From: Coenobita brevimanus
Taxonomy: Eukaryota; Arthropoda; Malacostraca; Decapoda; Coenobitidae
Reading direction: 5' to 3'
Assembly: GCA_032717465.1 (NCBI GenBank)
Contig: CM064681.1
Coordinates: 14,280,510 to 14,344,509, forward strand
DNA: 64,000 bases
Made by a program: the position numbers and the translations under genes. Every line of letters begins with the position of its first letter. Position 1 is the stretch's first letter. Positions 51,918-62,689 of this stretch are shown piece by piece. Under the pieces are notes generated by a model. The model was not told the origin of the DNA, searched no databases, and saw nothing but the letters and a program-made list of their open reading frames with translations.

Positions 51918-53733
51918 CCATCACTTTTCCTATTATACTAAGAAGACAAGTGCTCTTATGATTACCACACACTTCTTTTTCCCCTTTTCCTTTGTACAAG
52001 GGAATAATTATACCTGACTTCCAATCCTCCGGGACTCTACCTTCCTCCCAAGCCAATCTGCACATTTTCCACATCCATTCTACTACTATCTCTCCCCCAT
52101 GCTTCAGCATTTCACCACACACTCCATCAATTCCGGGGGCTTTCCCCAATTTAACTTTCTTCGTTGCTTCCACAACTTCTATCCTACTGATTTCTTCCTG
52201 TCTTCTCATCTCCCTCCTTCTCCCAGCCATTCCCCAGCCACTTATACTCGCATTACTTCCATCCTCTATGTTCAACAATTCCTTAAAGTGTTCTCTCCAT
52301 CTGCGTACTGTTTCTCCCTTCTCCACTAGTAATCTACCATTTTTATCTTTCACTCCCCTGCTAACTTCACTTCCACCCTGTCTTACTCTTTTCGCCTCTT
52401 TCCAAAACATTTTCTTACAGTCCCTCCACTTTACACTCAAATTCCTTCCAAATTCCTCATCCACTCTTTTCTTACTCTCTCTTACTAATCTTTTCACCTC
52501 TCTCTTTCTCTCTACATATAACTCTCTCTTCCGCCTCTCAACTTCTTCCACGCCCCTATTTCTCATCCATTCATTGTATGCTTTTTTCTTTTGTGCCACA
52601 GCCTGTCTCACCTCTTCAGTCCACCACACTGTTCCTTGCATCCCCCTCCGTCTTCTCTTCCTTCCACACACATCACATGCTGCACATATTTCTTCCGTAA
52701 ATATCCTACACACACCTTCTACGTCTCCCATCTGCTCCAATTCATATTTGCCCAATCGTTCCTCCACTTCTCTCTTATACTCTGCCTTTTTCTCATCCTC
52801 TTGTAACCTTTCCACTCTCCTTGCAACTACTCCTTCCTCTAGTCTTTCCCTTCTTCTATTCCTCCATCTTACTTGCATTCTAATTCTGGCCACCACCAAG
52901 TAGTGGTCAGAAAGTGCACTCCCCCAACCTCTATAAACTCTTGCATCCATTACACATCTTCGCATCCTTTCATCCACACACACATAATCAATCATTGCCT
53001 TCCTTTCATTCAGTTCACCACCCACCCTTCTCATCACTCTCCATGTATACCTGTTGATCATTTTATGCCTGAAGAGGGTATTGGCTATCACCAACCCCAT
53101 CCCAGAACAAATGTCCACTAACACACTCCCATTCTCATCTATCTCAGCAGGCACACCCCACTCACCAACTATTCCATCCACCTTCATATTCCCAACTTTA
53201 CCATTCATATCACAGATCAAAAACACTCTCTCATTCCTTCCAAACTTTTCCATGCACACTTCTACATTTGTCCAGAACTCTTCTCTCACACTTCTAGCAC
53301 GATCTTGCGTTGGCGCATACACACACACAATCGCCCACATTTGTATTCCAACTTTCAACTTTACCCACACAATCCTTGACCCAACTGATCCATACTGTCT
53401 TATGCTCTTCTTCCATCTTTTACTCACAACTATACATACTCCTTCCTTTGCCCTCTCATTCTCACCTACTCCTGCACATATACCCCATCCATACTCCCAT
53501 TCTCTCACACTTTCTCCTCTCCATTTTGTTTCAGTTATTCCACATACATCCACTTTCGCACCCTCAAGGACCTGGACAATCTCTCTCTCTTTCACCTCAT
53601 CATTCGCTCCCCTTACATTCCACGTTCTGATAACCATGTCCTTTGTCCGGTCCTTGGTCGTCATCGTTTGGTCAGTCCTTGTCCGAGGCTTATTGTTTGT
53701 TTTTTTAGTTAGTAGTTTTCCGGGGAGGGGCAC
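51874..53733 (-). CDS. RTE-like ORF, part 1: APE endonuclease and start of RT (619 aa)
   Basis: Endonuclease blocks: IRTWNVRGAND (Asn), ITETKWRG (catalytic Glu), VYAPTQDRAR, FLICDMNGKVG (Asp-x-Asn; Cys in place of the usual Gly), IDYVCVDERM and LSDHYLVVARI (the Asp-His pair). A long basic/charged linker with coiled-coil character follows, then RT blocks GIDGVCGEML, SGIIIPLYKGKG and CGNHKSTCLLSIIGKV. The frame is lost at about 51918 through a one-base indel; the downstream piece continues the same protein in another frame. N-terminal residues before IRTWNV come from the leader, so the true start may be Met near 53645. Confidence 0.85.
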   Translation of the reverse strand: MPLPGKLLTKKTNNKPRTRTDQTMTTKDRTKDMVIRTWNVRGANDEVKEREIVQVLEGAKVDVCGITETKWRGESVREWEYGWGICAGVGENERAKEGVCIVVSKRWKKSIRQYGSVGSRIVWVKLKVGIQMWAIVCVYAPTQDRARSVREEFWTNVEVCMEKFGRNERVFLICDMNGKVGNMKVDGIVGEWGVPAEIDENGSVLVDICSGMGLVIANTLFRHKMINRYTWRVMRRVGGELNERKAMIDYVCVDERMRRCVMDARVYRGWGSALSDHYLVVARIRMQVRWRNRRRERLEEGVVARRVERLQEDEKKAEYKREVEERLGKYELEQMGDVEGVCRIFTEEICAACDVCGRKRRRRGMQGTVWWTEEVRQAVAQKKKAYNEWMRNRGVEEVERRKRELYVERKREVKRLVRESKKRVDEEFGRNLSVKWRDCKKMFWKEAKRVRQGGSEVSRGVKDKNGRLLVEKGETVRRWREHFKELLNIEDGSNASISGWGMAGRRREMRRQEEISRIEVVEATKKVKLGKAPGIDGVCGEMLKHGGEIVVEWMWKMCRLAWEEGRVPEDWKSGIIIPLYKGKGEKEVCGNHKSTCLLSIIGKVMVGYLLTELEKEQRN

Positions 53734-53821
53734 TAACCCTCCGCCAACCCTTTTAGTCGCGTTTTACGACAAGCAGGGATACTGGGGGAGTATTCTTGAA
53801 AAACCCCCCTACCCCCAGGGA

Positions 53822-54500
53822 GGGTTCTGTATAGTGGGGTGCCCCGTCGTAGCGAAATCCTTCCAGAGCCTCGTCAAGATGTGCCTGACGTGCTGGTCCT
53901 CGTGACGTGTGATGGGGTGGTTGGCGAGGAGGCCATTGAAGATATAAAACACTTCATCTCCCTGACACACATACTTTTGTCCACGGCTGGTGTCTAGGAA
54001 GTTGGCAAAGCTGTGTTGTCCGCGATGGTGTAGTTGGTAGAGGAAGACTGTGTGCCCAGCGAGGGTGTGTAGATGTGCAGTGTCCTCAACCCCAGATCTC
54101 ACCAGTCTATCGCTGTACAACTCAGTCAGTGGATCCAGGATATCTTCACCATCACCCTCCATCAAGTCTGAGAGGGACAGGTAGTGCAGGTAGGCGCGGT
54201 GCGTCAGAAACTTTGGGTCGTCTTCGCCATCCATCATCAGTGACAGAGGCCCCATGTTGCTGAAGTTGAATTTCAGGATTGCATAGTCAGTCTTGCGGTG
54301 AGAGATAAAACCTAGAGTGGTTGGCGCTCCTTCGTTCTTGTTGACACCTATGATGATGTCCACCTTGTTGAATGACCCATTCTTGAGGAGCTCAGCTGGG
54401 TGCTCTGGCAGAAAATCCCCATCCACCCTCGGTGTAGCCATGTTCAGCATCATGTTCCACACTGCCTTACGGTGAAGAGCGAGGGCCAGGTCAGTTTGAT
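53822..54500 (-). pseudogene. Carboxylesterase/cholinesterase (type-B) C-terminal fragment
   Basis: The minus strand shows an acceptor CCTGGTTTAG| (54501-54502), then an open exon: DQTDLALALHRKAVWNMML, PRVDGDFLPEHPAELL, FNKVDIIIGVNKNEGAP (the Glu of the esterase triad lies in the family motif GVxKxEG), a Tyr/Leu-rich stretch, VCQGDEVFYIFNGLL and LTRLWKDFATTGHPTIQNPPW. In active enzymes the VCQGDE position is xxHGDE/xxHADD; here Gln replaces the catalytic His. The frame stays open for about 225 codons but is cut off at PPW by the 5' end of the RTE, and no continuation was found beyond the RTE. It is either a catalytically dead homologue exon broken by the LINE or a pseudogene. The N-terminal half with the nucleophilic Ser is not in the window. 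Confidence 0.75.
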
Positions 54501-54599
54501 CTAAACCAGGTAAAACATGTAAGTTGACTATGTCATGTGACCTAGAGCTTTCACTTGTTGGTCTCAAAAACATAAGAGCCACCCCTATTGCTATTCTCA

Positions 54600-55976
54600 G
54601 CCATCCACCCAGTTTTGTCTAGTTCAGATCGGAACCCGTTTAGTTGTTTTGTTCGTACTAAGGCACTTGTGTCAAACTTTAACCTTATCTATGAACTTTG
54701 TTCCTGTCTCACGCACAATACACGCACTCACACGCCGATAAAAACATGGCACCCATTCTTGCGTGAACGCAAGAAGGTCTGGTTTTGGTAGTATGCGACA
54801 CAGATCATTGTCTTGGTTACGGTAGGAATTAGTGATATTATCAGTGTGCCGTATCAGGACTGTTAATCTTAAACATTAACGAACAGAAGGACGAACTTGT
54901 TCTTTCTGGGGACATTTTCAATGGCCACTCGGTAGAACCTTAAAGGATCTATGAAAGCCTCGGTCTTAAGCCAAGGAATCATGCTTGCAGAATCCGTGGG
55001 CATTGAATTTAGAGAAGAAAAGATTAATAATATTTCATGATCAGTTACATGAATATAAAAATGTGTACTTGCTGATGATTTTATGATAGCATACTTATGA
55101 AGTCACAAAAACTAAACAGAAAATACTAGAAAGTCTAAAATGCTTGCAGTCATTTTCCTTTAGTAATTAATACCAGTGGCGATCACTTTTTTTGAATAGC
55201 TAGGACGAGTATGTGATCCGAAGGGAGATACCTGTTGTTTTGCCCTTAGTACAGACACTAGACAAAGGTTTTGTCCACCTATGTTACTAAGTGCTACGAA
55301 ACTCCAAACTCTAGGAGACACTGGTATTGCACTGCTTTACCAGAAGGAGAGCTTCCAGTACTAAGTATTTTTACAATGTGTGCCACGAAAAGTATTGGTT
55401 GAGCCATTATTGCTGATGTGGAGTTATGGTTCAAAAACATTTCCCTCTCTGGAAGGACTCATTGCAAGTCCTCAACGTGGGTTCTCATTTAACATGCAGA
55501 CTGAGCATTTGAGATACCACTCCCCCTTTACTGTAACTTGACCAATTCATATAACAAGGAAGGTCAACCGGCAAACCAGTGGAATGCTGACTGAAATAAC
55601 GAGTTGAGCCCAAATTATGACACGGAAAATTTGACTATTTGAGATTTCTTTAAAAGGACATAACTTATCTCTAAAATCCATCGCCACCAGTGCAATCACA
55701 ATATTCATGAATAAGGCTGAACCTGCATGTATTCCGTATGAGTGATACAGTATTAGTCCATAAGTGGTGGCATATGATTTAATGTACGTAAGAGGACTGT
55801 TAGGTGTCAAGGAAATTACGGACCCATCTGTACGTAATTTTATTTTTAATCTGCTCCAAATAGCAGTCAATATTTTCACTTGTATGGATTGTGTAGCATG
55901 CAAAATTCATATACTACAAGTTGTTAGAGGACAGTCAGTAAAGGAAGGTGGCCATGAGAGGGAGTTTTGCTCTTTG
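54600..55976. other. Unannotated sequence
   Basis: A minus-strand frame at 55547-55903 has hydrophobic stretches but no recognisable motif. No repeats were seen. Confidence 0.4.
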
Positions 55977-56018
<42 letters not shown>

Positions 56019-56051
56019 TAGATAGATAGATATATATATATATATATATAT

Positions 56052-56090
<39 letters not shown>

Positions 56091-56173
56091 TATCTATCTA
56101 TATACCTAGGCGGCTTCCCCCAAGGAAAGAGATAGAGATAGATAGATAGATAGATAGATAGATATAGATATAG

Positions 56174-56248
<75 letters not shown>

Positions 56249-56345
56249 CAGATATAGATAGATAGATAGATAGATAGACAGATATAGATAGATAGATAGA
56301 TAGATAGATAGACAGATATATATAGATAGATAGATAGATCTATAT
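55977..56345 (+). repeat. Compound (AT)n/(GATA)n microsatellite with internal palindrome
   Basis: Alternating AT and TAGA/GATA blocks. A TATCTATCTATATACC...GGAAAGAGATAGAGATAGAT segment at 56088-56160 brings both strands of the motif together. 56180-56335 is nearly pure GATA with four CAGATA variants. Confidence 0.95.
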
Positions 56346-56389
56346 CATACTCATAATCATCATCATCATTATCATCCGGACCTCCTTTC

Positions 56390-59300
56390 CCACCCTAGGG
56401 CAGGGTGAGGAGTAGCAATGTCCAGACAGCCCAAATTTGCCCAGTCCAATGGGCCACGCTTCCATTCACTCTTCATTCAAGTCTCCGGAATCCTGGCTGT
56501 ATCGGATACGCCAAAAACATTCACCACGTTCTGTAGCTTCACATAAACGTATCCAATAGAGTAAATCCGGACGCTGTCATGTTAAAAAGGGGTGCCAAAT
56601 CCCTGATCAAGCATTTCTCCTTACAATATTCACCCAGCCAGCTCGATCTCTTGTCAGTTCCCTAGCCTCCCCTACTTCCAAACCTGTCTTTCTCACACAC
56701 CCATCCACCATATTTCTCCATCTTATCCTTGGCCTACATCCCCTCCTCCCTCCTTCAAATTCGCTCAGATACACCTTTTTCACCACTATTGTTATCCATT
56801 CTCTTCACATAATCATACCGCCGCAGTACACTCGCTTGGATACTGGTGTCCACAAACTTCCTCACTCCACATCTTTCACGAATCACATTATTTCGTATCC
56901 TATCCACTATCTGTATTCCACATACATTCCTCAGCAGTCCCATCTCCACTACTTTCACTCTTGACTTTTCATTTTCATGCCACATCATAGTCTCACATCC
57001 ACATATTAAAGCCGACACTAACACTCCTTCATGTAAGCCTCGTGGAGCTCCAACACTCAAGCCTCTGTTTCTTATCAAGGCCTTCATTGCACCAGCTACT
57101 TTCCTTCCTTGTGTCACTCTACTTTCTACCTCTTTTGCACATTATCCTCTCTTTTCTATCTCTGTACCCATGTATTTAAACTCTCTCACCAATTCCAATC
57201 TCTCTCCATTTACAGTAACATCGCACTGAGAGTCACCTTCTATCTCAATAACCATCACTCTACTCTTTTCTACATTTACTCTCAAGACACGACGCTCACA
57301 GACATCAGCAAAACTCTGCACCAGTCTACCAAGTTCTTGTTCGGTATTTGCAAGTAATACTGAATCATCAGCATACAACAAATTTGAAATATTCCAACCA
57401 TCACCATTCATTACGAAAGCTATCCCTCTCTCCATTACTCGTGTTCTTACTTTTCTCAGCACCCCATCCATATAATGTATATATTGTACAACCATGGGGA
57501 CATCACACAACCTGTCGCAAGCCCACACCGATCGTGAACCATTCACATATATGCCCATTAACCTTTACAGATGCTTCACTACCGTCATAAAAACTCTTGG
57601 CGACACCTAGCAGCTTACCATGATACTCGTATGCGCAAAACTTTCCACAATCCTTCTCTGTCCACTTCATCATATGCTTTTTCCAGATCCATGAATACCA
57701 TAAACACCTTATGGTCCTTCTCACAAGCCTTCTTCGCTATCTGTGTCACTGCAGATATTTGATTAACACATCCTCTGCCACTTCTAAAGCTACCTTGTTC
57801 ATCACTCACTAGGACTTCTGATATCTCTCTTACTTTCTCTATTATAATTCTTCCATATACCTTCCCTACAACACTCAATAAACTTATGCCACGATAATTC
57901 TTGCACTCTCTTCGCTCACCTTTATTTTTGTACAGCGCTACAATCACAGTCTTTCTCCACTCTGCTGCCACAGTTTCACTCATCCATGCCATTTTATAGA
58001 TATCCAACAAGCACTTCATTCCGCTCTCTCCACTACACTTAATCATCCCTGTATACACCTTATCAACCCTAGCTACTTTCCCATTTTTCAGCCGCTTTAC
58101 AGCTCTCTTCACCTGTGCGAGTGTCACGTCTCCTTGCACTGTCTTCCTTCTCTTCAAACCCCCCAAACCAATCATGTTTACAGCCGCTCTGCTCTCTCTA
58201 TTCCCATTCATCAGGCTTTCAAAATATTCTTTCCATCGGTCCTTACCACGTCCCCTTGGATTAATAATCTACCACTTACATCCTTTACTCCATCACATTT
58301 CTGTCACTTCTACATTCCCGCACCTCTTTCCAGAATAACTTCCTATTTTCAGAGTAGTCTGCATTCATTTTTCTTCCTAGACCATCATTTACCTCCTTTT
58401 TCCTCCTCACTAGTTTCTTTACGTGCTTCTTGCTCTCATTATATTCAGTTCTTATTTCAACTGAACCCCTGTCCTGTAACCATTCTAGCCACTTCTTCCT
58501 CTTTTCCTCCACTGGTCTCTTAACCTCTTCATCCCACCATGCCGTAACTTTCTTCTTTGTTGTTACTCATGCCACACCAGACACCGCTTTAGCATTTCTA
58601 ACTAAGGAATCCCTATATGCATTCCACAGGCTGTCCAGATCCATTTCATTCCCCTACTTTGGTCCTGTATTCATCTGCCATTTCTTTGATCCTCAGCTTC
58701 TCGACTTTCAGTCTTTCTCCCTGACTGCTCCTCTCTCGCCCGGTCCACCTCACTTCTATCAGATTGGTCTTGCATAGCACAATCATAAGATCTGACAGAC
58801 CTCCACATCGTCCTCTCACGGCCCTCGCATCAGCAGCCATTTCCAGCATCGACCTTTCTACGAGCACTTAATTAATCAGGCTTCTTTCAACAAGATCCTC
58901 GTTCCCTCTATACCATGGATATTTTTGTGCATCTTTGTGTTTGAAATACGAGTTACAAATGCACAACCTCCTTTCCTGACACATATCCTTCAGTCATTTC
59001 CTCATTATCATTTTCTCCTGGTACTTCATTACAACCCATTATGTCATCCTCAGGACCAGTGCCTACTCTTCCACTTATATCTCCCATTACAATCACTATA
59101 TAGCTCCTGGGAATTTCTCCCACTGCTTCATCCAGCTCATCCCAAAACTTGTCTTTCACTCTTGTCCTCACATGGTGCATACGGAACAATTACCTCCACA
59201 TTCACCTTCTCAAACTTGAACTTGACATACATACACCTCGAGGTGACACATGCGCAATCTTTCATTCCACTCTGCCACACCTTATTCATCAACAAAGCAA

Positions 59301-59540
59301 CTCCTTCTTTGCATCTTCCTCGCCCATTCATGCCAGATCATGCACATTTCACACCCTCTGACTCCTCCACTTCACACCCTGTCGTCTTTGTTTCACACAA
59401 TGCCACCATGGCATAACTCGCATTCTTGGACACACTCACCACTTCCACCCTCTTGCTCTCCTCATTTACACCTCTCACATTCTACATGGCCATGTGAATC
59501 TGCCAATTTGGTTGGGGCCCTGGGCAGGTATTGGGCCCTC
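56390..59540 (-). pseudogene. RTE-like LINE, second family, decayed near-full-length copy
   Basis: Collinear on the minus strand. Endonuclease fragments lie at 59331-58953 (including VIVMGDISGRVGTG, with Ser replacing Asn of GDxN). The linker lies at 58867-58285. RT at 58211-57142 includes CKNYRGISLLSVVGKVYGRI, QGSFRSGRGCVNQI, VFMDLEKAYDEVDREGLWKV (Asp) and NLLYADDSVLLANTEQEL (YADD). The C-terminal part at 57117-56755 includes GRKVAGAMKALIRNRGLS and LRRYDYVKRM. At least six frame changes or stops separate these pieces. The 3' end has GGGGTGGGAAAGGAGGTCCGG-like sequence followed by (ATG)n, different from the (TAGA)n family. Confidence 0.8.
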
Positions 59541-59599
59541 CGAGGCTCTCTGAAACAACTGGCATGATTAAGTGACTTCAGATAGAATCTGGGGGACAC

Positions 59600-59851
<252 letters not shown>

Positions 59852-59935
59852 CAACTCATCTCATCAGCCGGTTGAGTGTCCACTGCAGAACCGGCCTATC
59901 CCGACCGAAGTGGGGACGATACAGCTTTTTCTTCT

Positions 59936-62582
59936 TTTTTTTTTATGCGAGGAAGAAGGAACCAAAGGCCATGAGGCCGCAGTAACAGTTCCCTCCAAGA
60001 GAAAAACAAAATACAATAGAGAGCTAAATTCAAGATCCGATCATTTTGAGATGCCTGGACACACTGCGTTTGAAAGACTGGAGATCATAGGCAGCAGGAA
60101 ATACAGACAGAGGGAGACAGTTCCAGAGCTGACCTGTTGCATAAATGAAAGACTGGGAGTAAGGGTTAACTCTTGCATTAGAGAGTTGGACAGAAAAGGG
60201 ATGAGAGTTTGCTACCAGACGGGTGCTATGCGCCCGTCATAGAGGTGGAGGAATGCAAGCAGACAGTTCAGAGGAGCAGTGACCATTAAAGTAGCGATAG
60301 AAAAGAGATAAAGATGCAACAGAGCGGCGAAGAGACAGAGGTTGAAGGGAGTCAGTAAGAGGAGGAAAGTTAATGAGACGAAAAGCCTTTGACTCCACTC
60401 TATTGAGAAGAGCTGTATGTGGGGAGCCTCCCCACACATGAGAGTTGTACTCCACACAGGGGCGGATAAAACCCCTGTATAGAGTCAACAATTGTGCAGG
60501 GGTAAAGAAAGAGCGGAGTCGGCTTAGCACACCCAATCTCTTGGAAGCAGATTTTACAAGAGATGTAATACGATTTTTCCAAGATAAGTCCCGAGTAAAT
60601 GAAACCCCAAGCATGTTCAAGGATGATGCAGGATTAAGCTGAATATTATTAAACATTAGTGGGTATACCTGTGGAAGATTTTGTCGGGTTGATAGGTGTA
60701 AGAACTGAGTCTTAGATGCATTAAAGACAACCATATTATTTTTACCCCAGTCAGAGATACGAGGCAAGTCAGACATTAGGTGTGCCATAGCCTCATCCCT
60801 TGTTTGTTGAAGTAACTGTTGAGATGGGCGTTGCGGGAACCGAATGTAAAGGTGAAGGGTGTAGTCATCAGCGTATGAGTGGATAGGGTTAGATGTACAG
60901 CTTAGAAGATCACTGATGAATAAAAGGAAGAGAGTTGGTGATAGGACAGAGCCCTGAGGAACACCACTGTTGATAGATCTAGGAGAAGAACGATGGCCGT
61001 CTACAACAGCGGCTATAGAACGACCAGAAAGGAAACTAGCTATGAAGGCACAGATAGAAGGATAGAAACCGTAGGAGGGCAGTTTGGAAATTAAAGATTT
61101 ATGCCAGACTCGATCGAAAGCCTTTGAGATGTCAAGTGCGATGGCAAAGCTTTCGCCAAAGTCCCGAAAGGAGGATGACCAGGAGTCTGAAAGGTAGGTG
61201 AGAAGATCGCCAGTGGAGCGTCCCTGACGGAACCCATGCTGACGATCGGAAAGAAGGTTGTGATAGGAAAGATGCCTTAAAATTTTTCTATTAAGAATTG
61301 ACTCGAAAACTTTTGAAATACAGGACGTTAAAGCAATTGGACGATAGTTGGAGGGTTGGGAGTGGTCACCCTTCTTTGGGACTGGCTGAATGGGAGCAAA
61401 CTTCCAGCAAGAAGGAAAGGTACAAGTTGACAGACAAAAGCGAAAGAGTTTGCCTAGGCAGGATGTAAGCACAGAAGCACAATTCTTGAGAACAACAGGA
61501 GGGACCCCATCAGGCCCATATGCCTTGTTAGTACTGAGGCTAGTGATGGTAGAAAATACATCAACTGAAGAAATTTTAATGTCAGCCATGAGGAAGTCAG
61601 AGAGGGGAAATGATGGAGGAACAGCACTGGAATCGTCTAAGGTGGAATTGGAGGAGAAAGTCTGTGCGAAGAGATCTGCTTTATCAGTAGAAGAAATAGC
61701 TACAGAACCATCAGAGTAGAAAAGAGGAGGGAAGGATGATGAGGTAAAGTTGTTAGAAAGATTTTTGGCAAGGTGCCAGAATGAGCGGGAAGAATTCGAG
61801 TTGGAGAGTTGAGAGCATTTAGTATGGAAGAAATTATTTTTAGTAGAGTGAAGAACAGACTTAGTACGATTCCGGGCAGAAACGTAAAGACGATGTGATT
61901 CAGGGGTGGGTTGGCTCCGGTACCTTTTGTAGGCCTTCTCCTTGTTGCGGACAGCATTAGAACAAGCGTGATTAAACCAAGGCTTTCTTGCGTTAGTCAA
62001 AGGATATGAGAAAGGAATGTATGCTTCCATGCCCGAGAGAATAACCTCTGTAATGCACAAGGCACACTCAGATGGCTCACGGCCATGGAAGCAATAATCA
62101 TTCCATGGAAAATCAAAGAAGTACTGCCTGAGGGCCTCCCAGTCTGCGGCTCCAAAATGCCACAGACTACGCTTCCCTGGAGGGTCCACAGGCCGTACCG
62201 GAGTGATAGGACAGGTTAAGGTAATAAGGTTGTGATCAGAGGAGCCCAACGGAGAGAAAAGATTAACAGAGTAAGCAGAAGGATTAGTTGTGAGGAAGAG
62301 GTCAAGTATGTTGGAGCTCTCTCCAAGGCGGTCAGGAATACGGGTAGGGTGCTGTACAAGCTGCTCTAGGTCATTAAGGATAGAAAAGATGTAGGCTTGT
62401 TCACCAGGTGGATCCGTGAAAGGAGAGGAGAGCCAAAAGTGGTGGTGAACATTGAAATTTCCAAGAATGGAGATTTCAGGGAAAGGAGAAATGGACAGAA
62501 TGTGTTCCATCGTAGAAGTAAGATAGTCGAAGAATTTTTGATAGTCAGTAGAATTAGGTGATAAGTAAACAGCACAGCTAAT
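59936..62582 (-). mobile_element. 5'-truncated Jockey-like LINE with A-rich tail
   Basis: Similarity to the 44-47-kb copy starts sharply at about 62582, inside the endonuclease, and ends on the minus strand with CCTCGCATAAAAAAAAAG at about 59936. Confidence 0.85.
60237..62579 (-). CDS. Jockey-like LINE ORF2, open from the endonuclease to the stop
   Basis: The frame is open across the whole truncated element ([13 protein letters not shown] at its 5' edge; first Met at 62510). Endonuclease remainder: [15 protein letters not shown] (GDFN box with Asn for Asp), then [12 protein letters not shown] with the Asp-His pair. [56 protein letters not shown] (Asp), [20 protein letters not shown] and [14 protein letters not shown] (YADD). 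C-terminal: [35 protein letters not shown]. No stop or shift was seen in about 780 codons, so this is a young copy, although 5' truncation removes ORF1 and the endonuclease start. Confidence 0.9.
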   Translation of the reverse strand, partial: SCAVYLSPNSTDYQKFFDYLTSTMEHILSISPFPEISILGNFNVHHHFWLSSPFTDPPGEQAYIFSILNDLEQLVQHPTRIPDRLGESSNILDLFLTTNPSAYSVNLFSPLGSSDHNLITLTCPITPVRPVDPPGKRSLWHFGAADWEALRQYFFDFPWNDYCFHGREPSECALCITEVILSGMEAYIPFSYPLTNARKPWFNHACSNAVRNKEKAYKRYRSQPTPESHRLYVSARNRTKSVLHSTKNNFFHTKCSQLSNSNSSRSFWHLAKNLSNNFTSSSFPPLFYSDGSVAISSTDKADLFAQTFSSNSTLDDSSAVPPSFPLSDFLMADIKISSVDVFSTITSLSTNKAYGPDGVPPVVLKNCASVLTSCLGKLFRFCLSTCTFPSCWKFAPIQPVPKKGDHSQPSNYRPIALTSCISKVFESILNRKILRHLSYHNLLSDRQHGFRQGRSTGDLLTYLSDSWSSSFRDFGESFAIALDISKAFDRVWHKSLISKLPSYGFYPSICAFIASFLSGRSIAAVVDGHRSSPRSINSGVPQGSVLSPTLFLLFISDLLSCTSNPIHSYADDYTLHLYIRFPQRPSQQLLQQTRDEAMAHLMSDLPRISDWGKNNMVVFNASKTQFLHLSTRQNLPQVYPLMFNNIQLNPASSLNMLGVSFTRDLSWKNRITSLVKSASKRLGVLSRLRSFFTPAQLLTLYRGFIRPCVEYNSHVWGGSPHTALLNRVESKAFRLINFPPLTDSLQPLSLRRSVASLSLFYRYFNGHCSSELSACIPPPL

Positions 62583-62689
62583 GTATCTGTACTAATAGTC
62601 CAGGAGTATTAGGGTCAAAGGTGGAATAAATTAGTAACAAGCTGAAAATTTGCACAGAGGTCCAGGAAAGTGTTCTAAATAACATACTG

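Larger units (their letters stand above)
50627..53821 (-). mobile_element. Near-full-length RTE-like LINE
   Basis: Minus strand. It starts CCCTGGGGGTAGGGGGG (53821) with a leader containing CTTGTCGTAAAACGCGACTA, carries endonuclease and RT, and ends with a (TAGA)n tail (50627-50651). The 5' end directly abuts the carboxylesterase fragment; the 3' end abuts the GTGACCTT repeat. Confidence 0.88.

Noticed and set aside
55547..55903. 118-codon minus-strand hydrophobic frame, considered as a membrane protein
   Set aside because: No recognisable family, no start context and no neighbouring exon; hydrophobicity is explained by AT richness.
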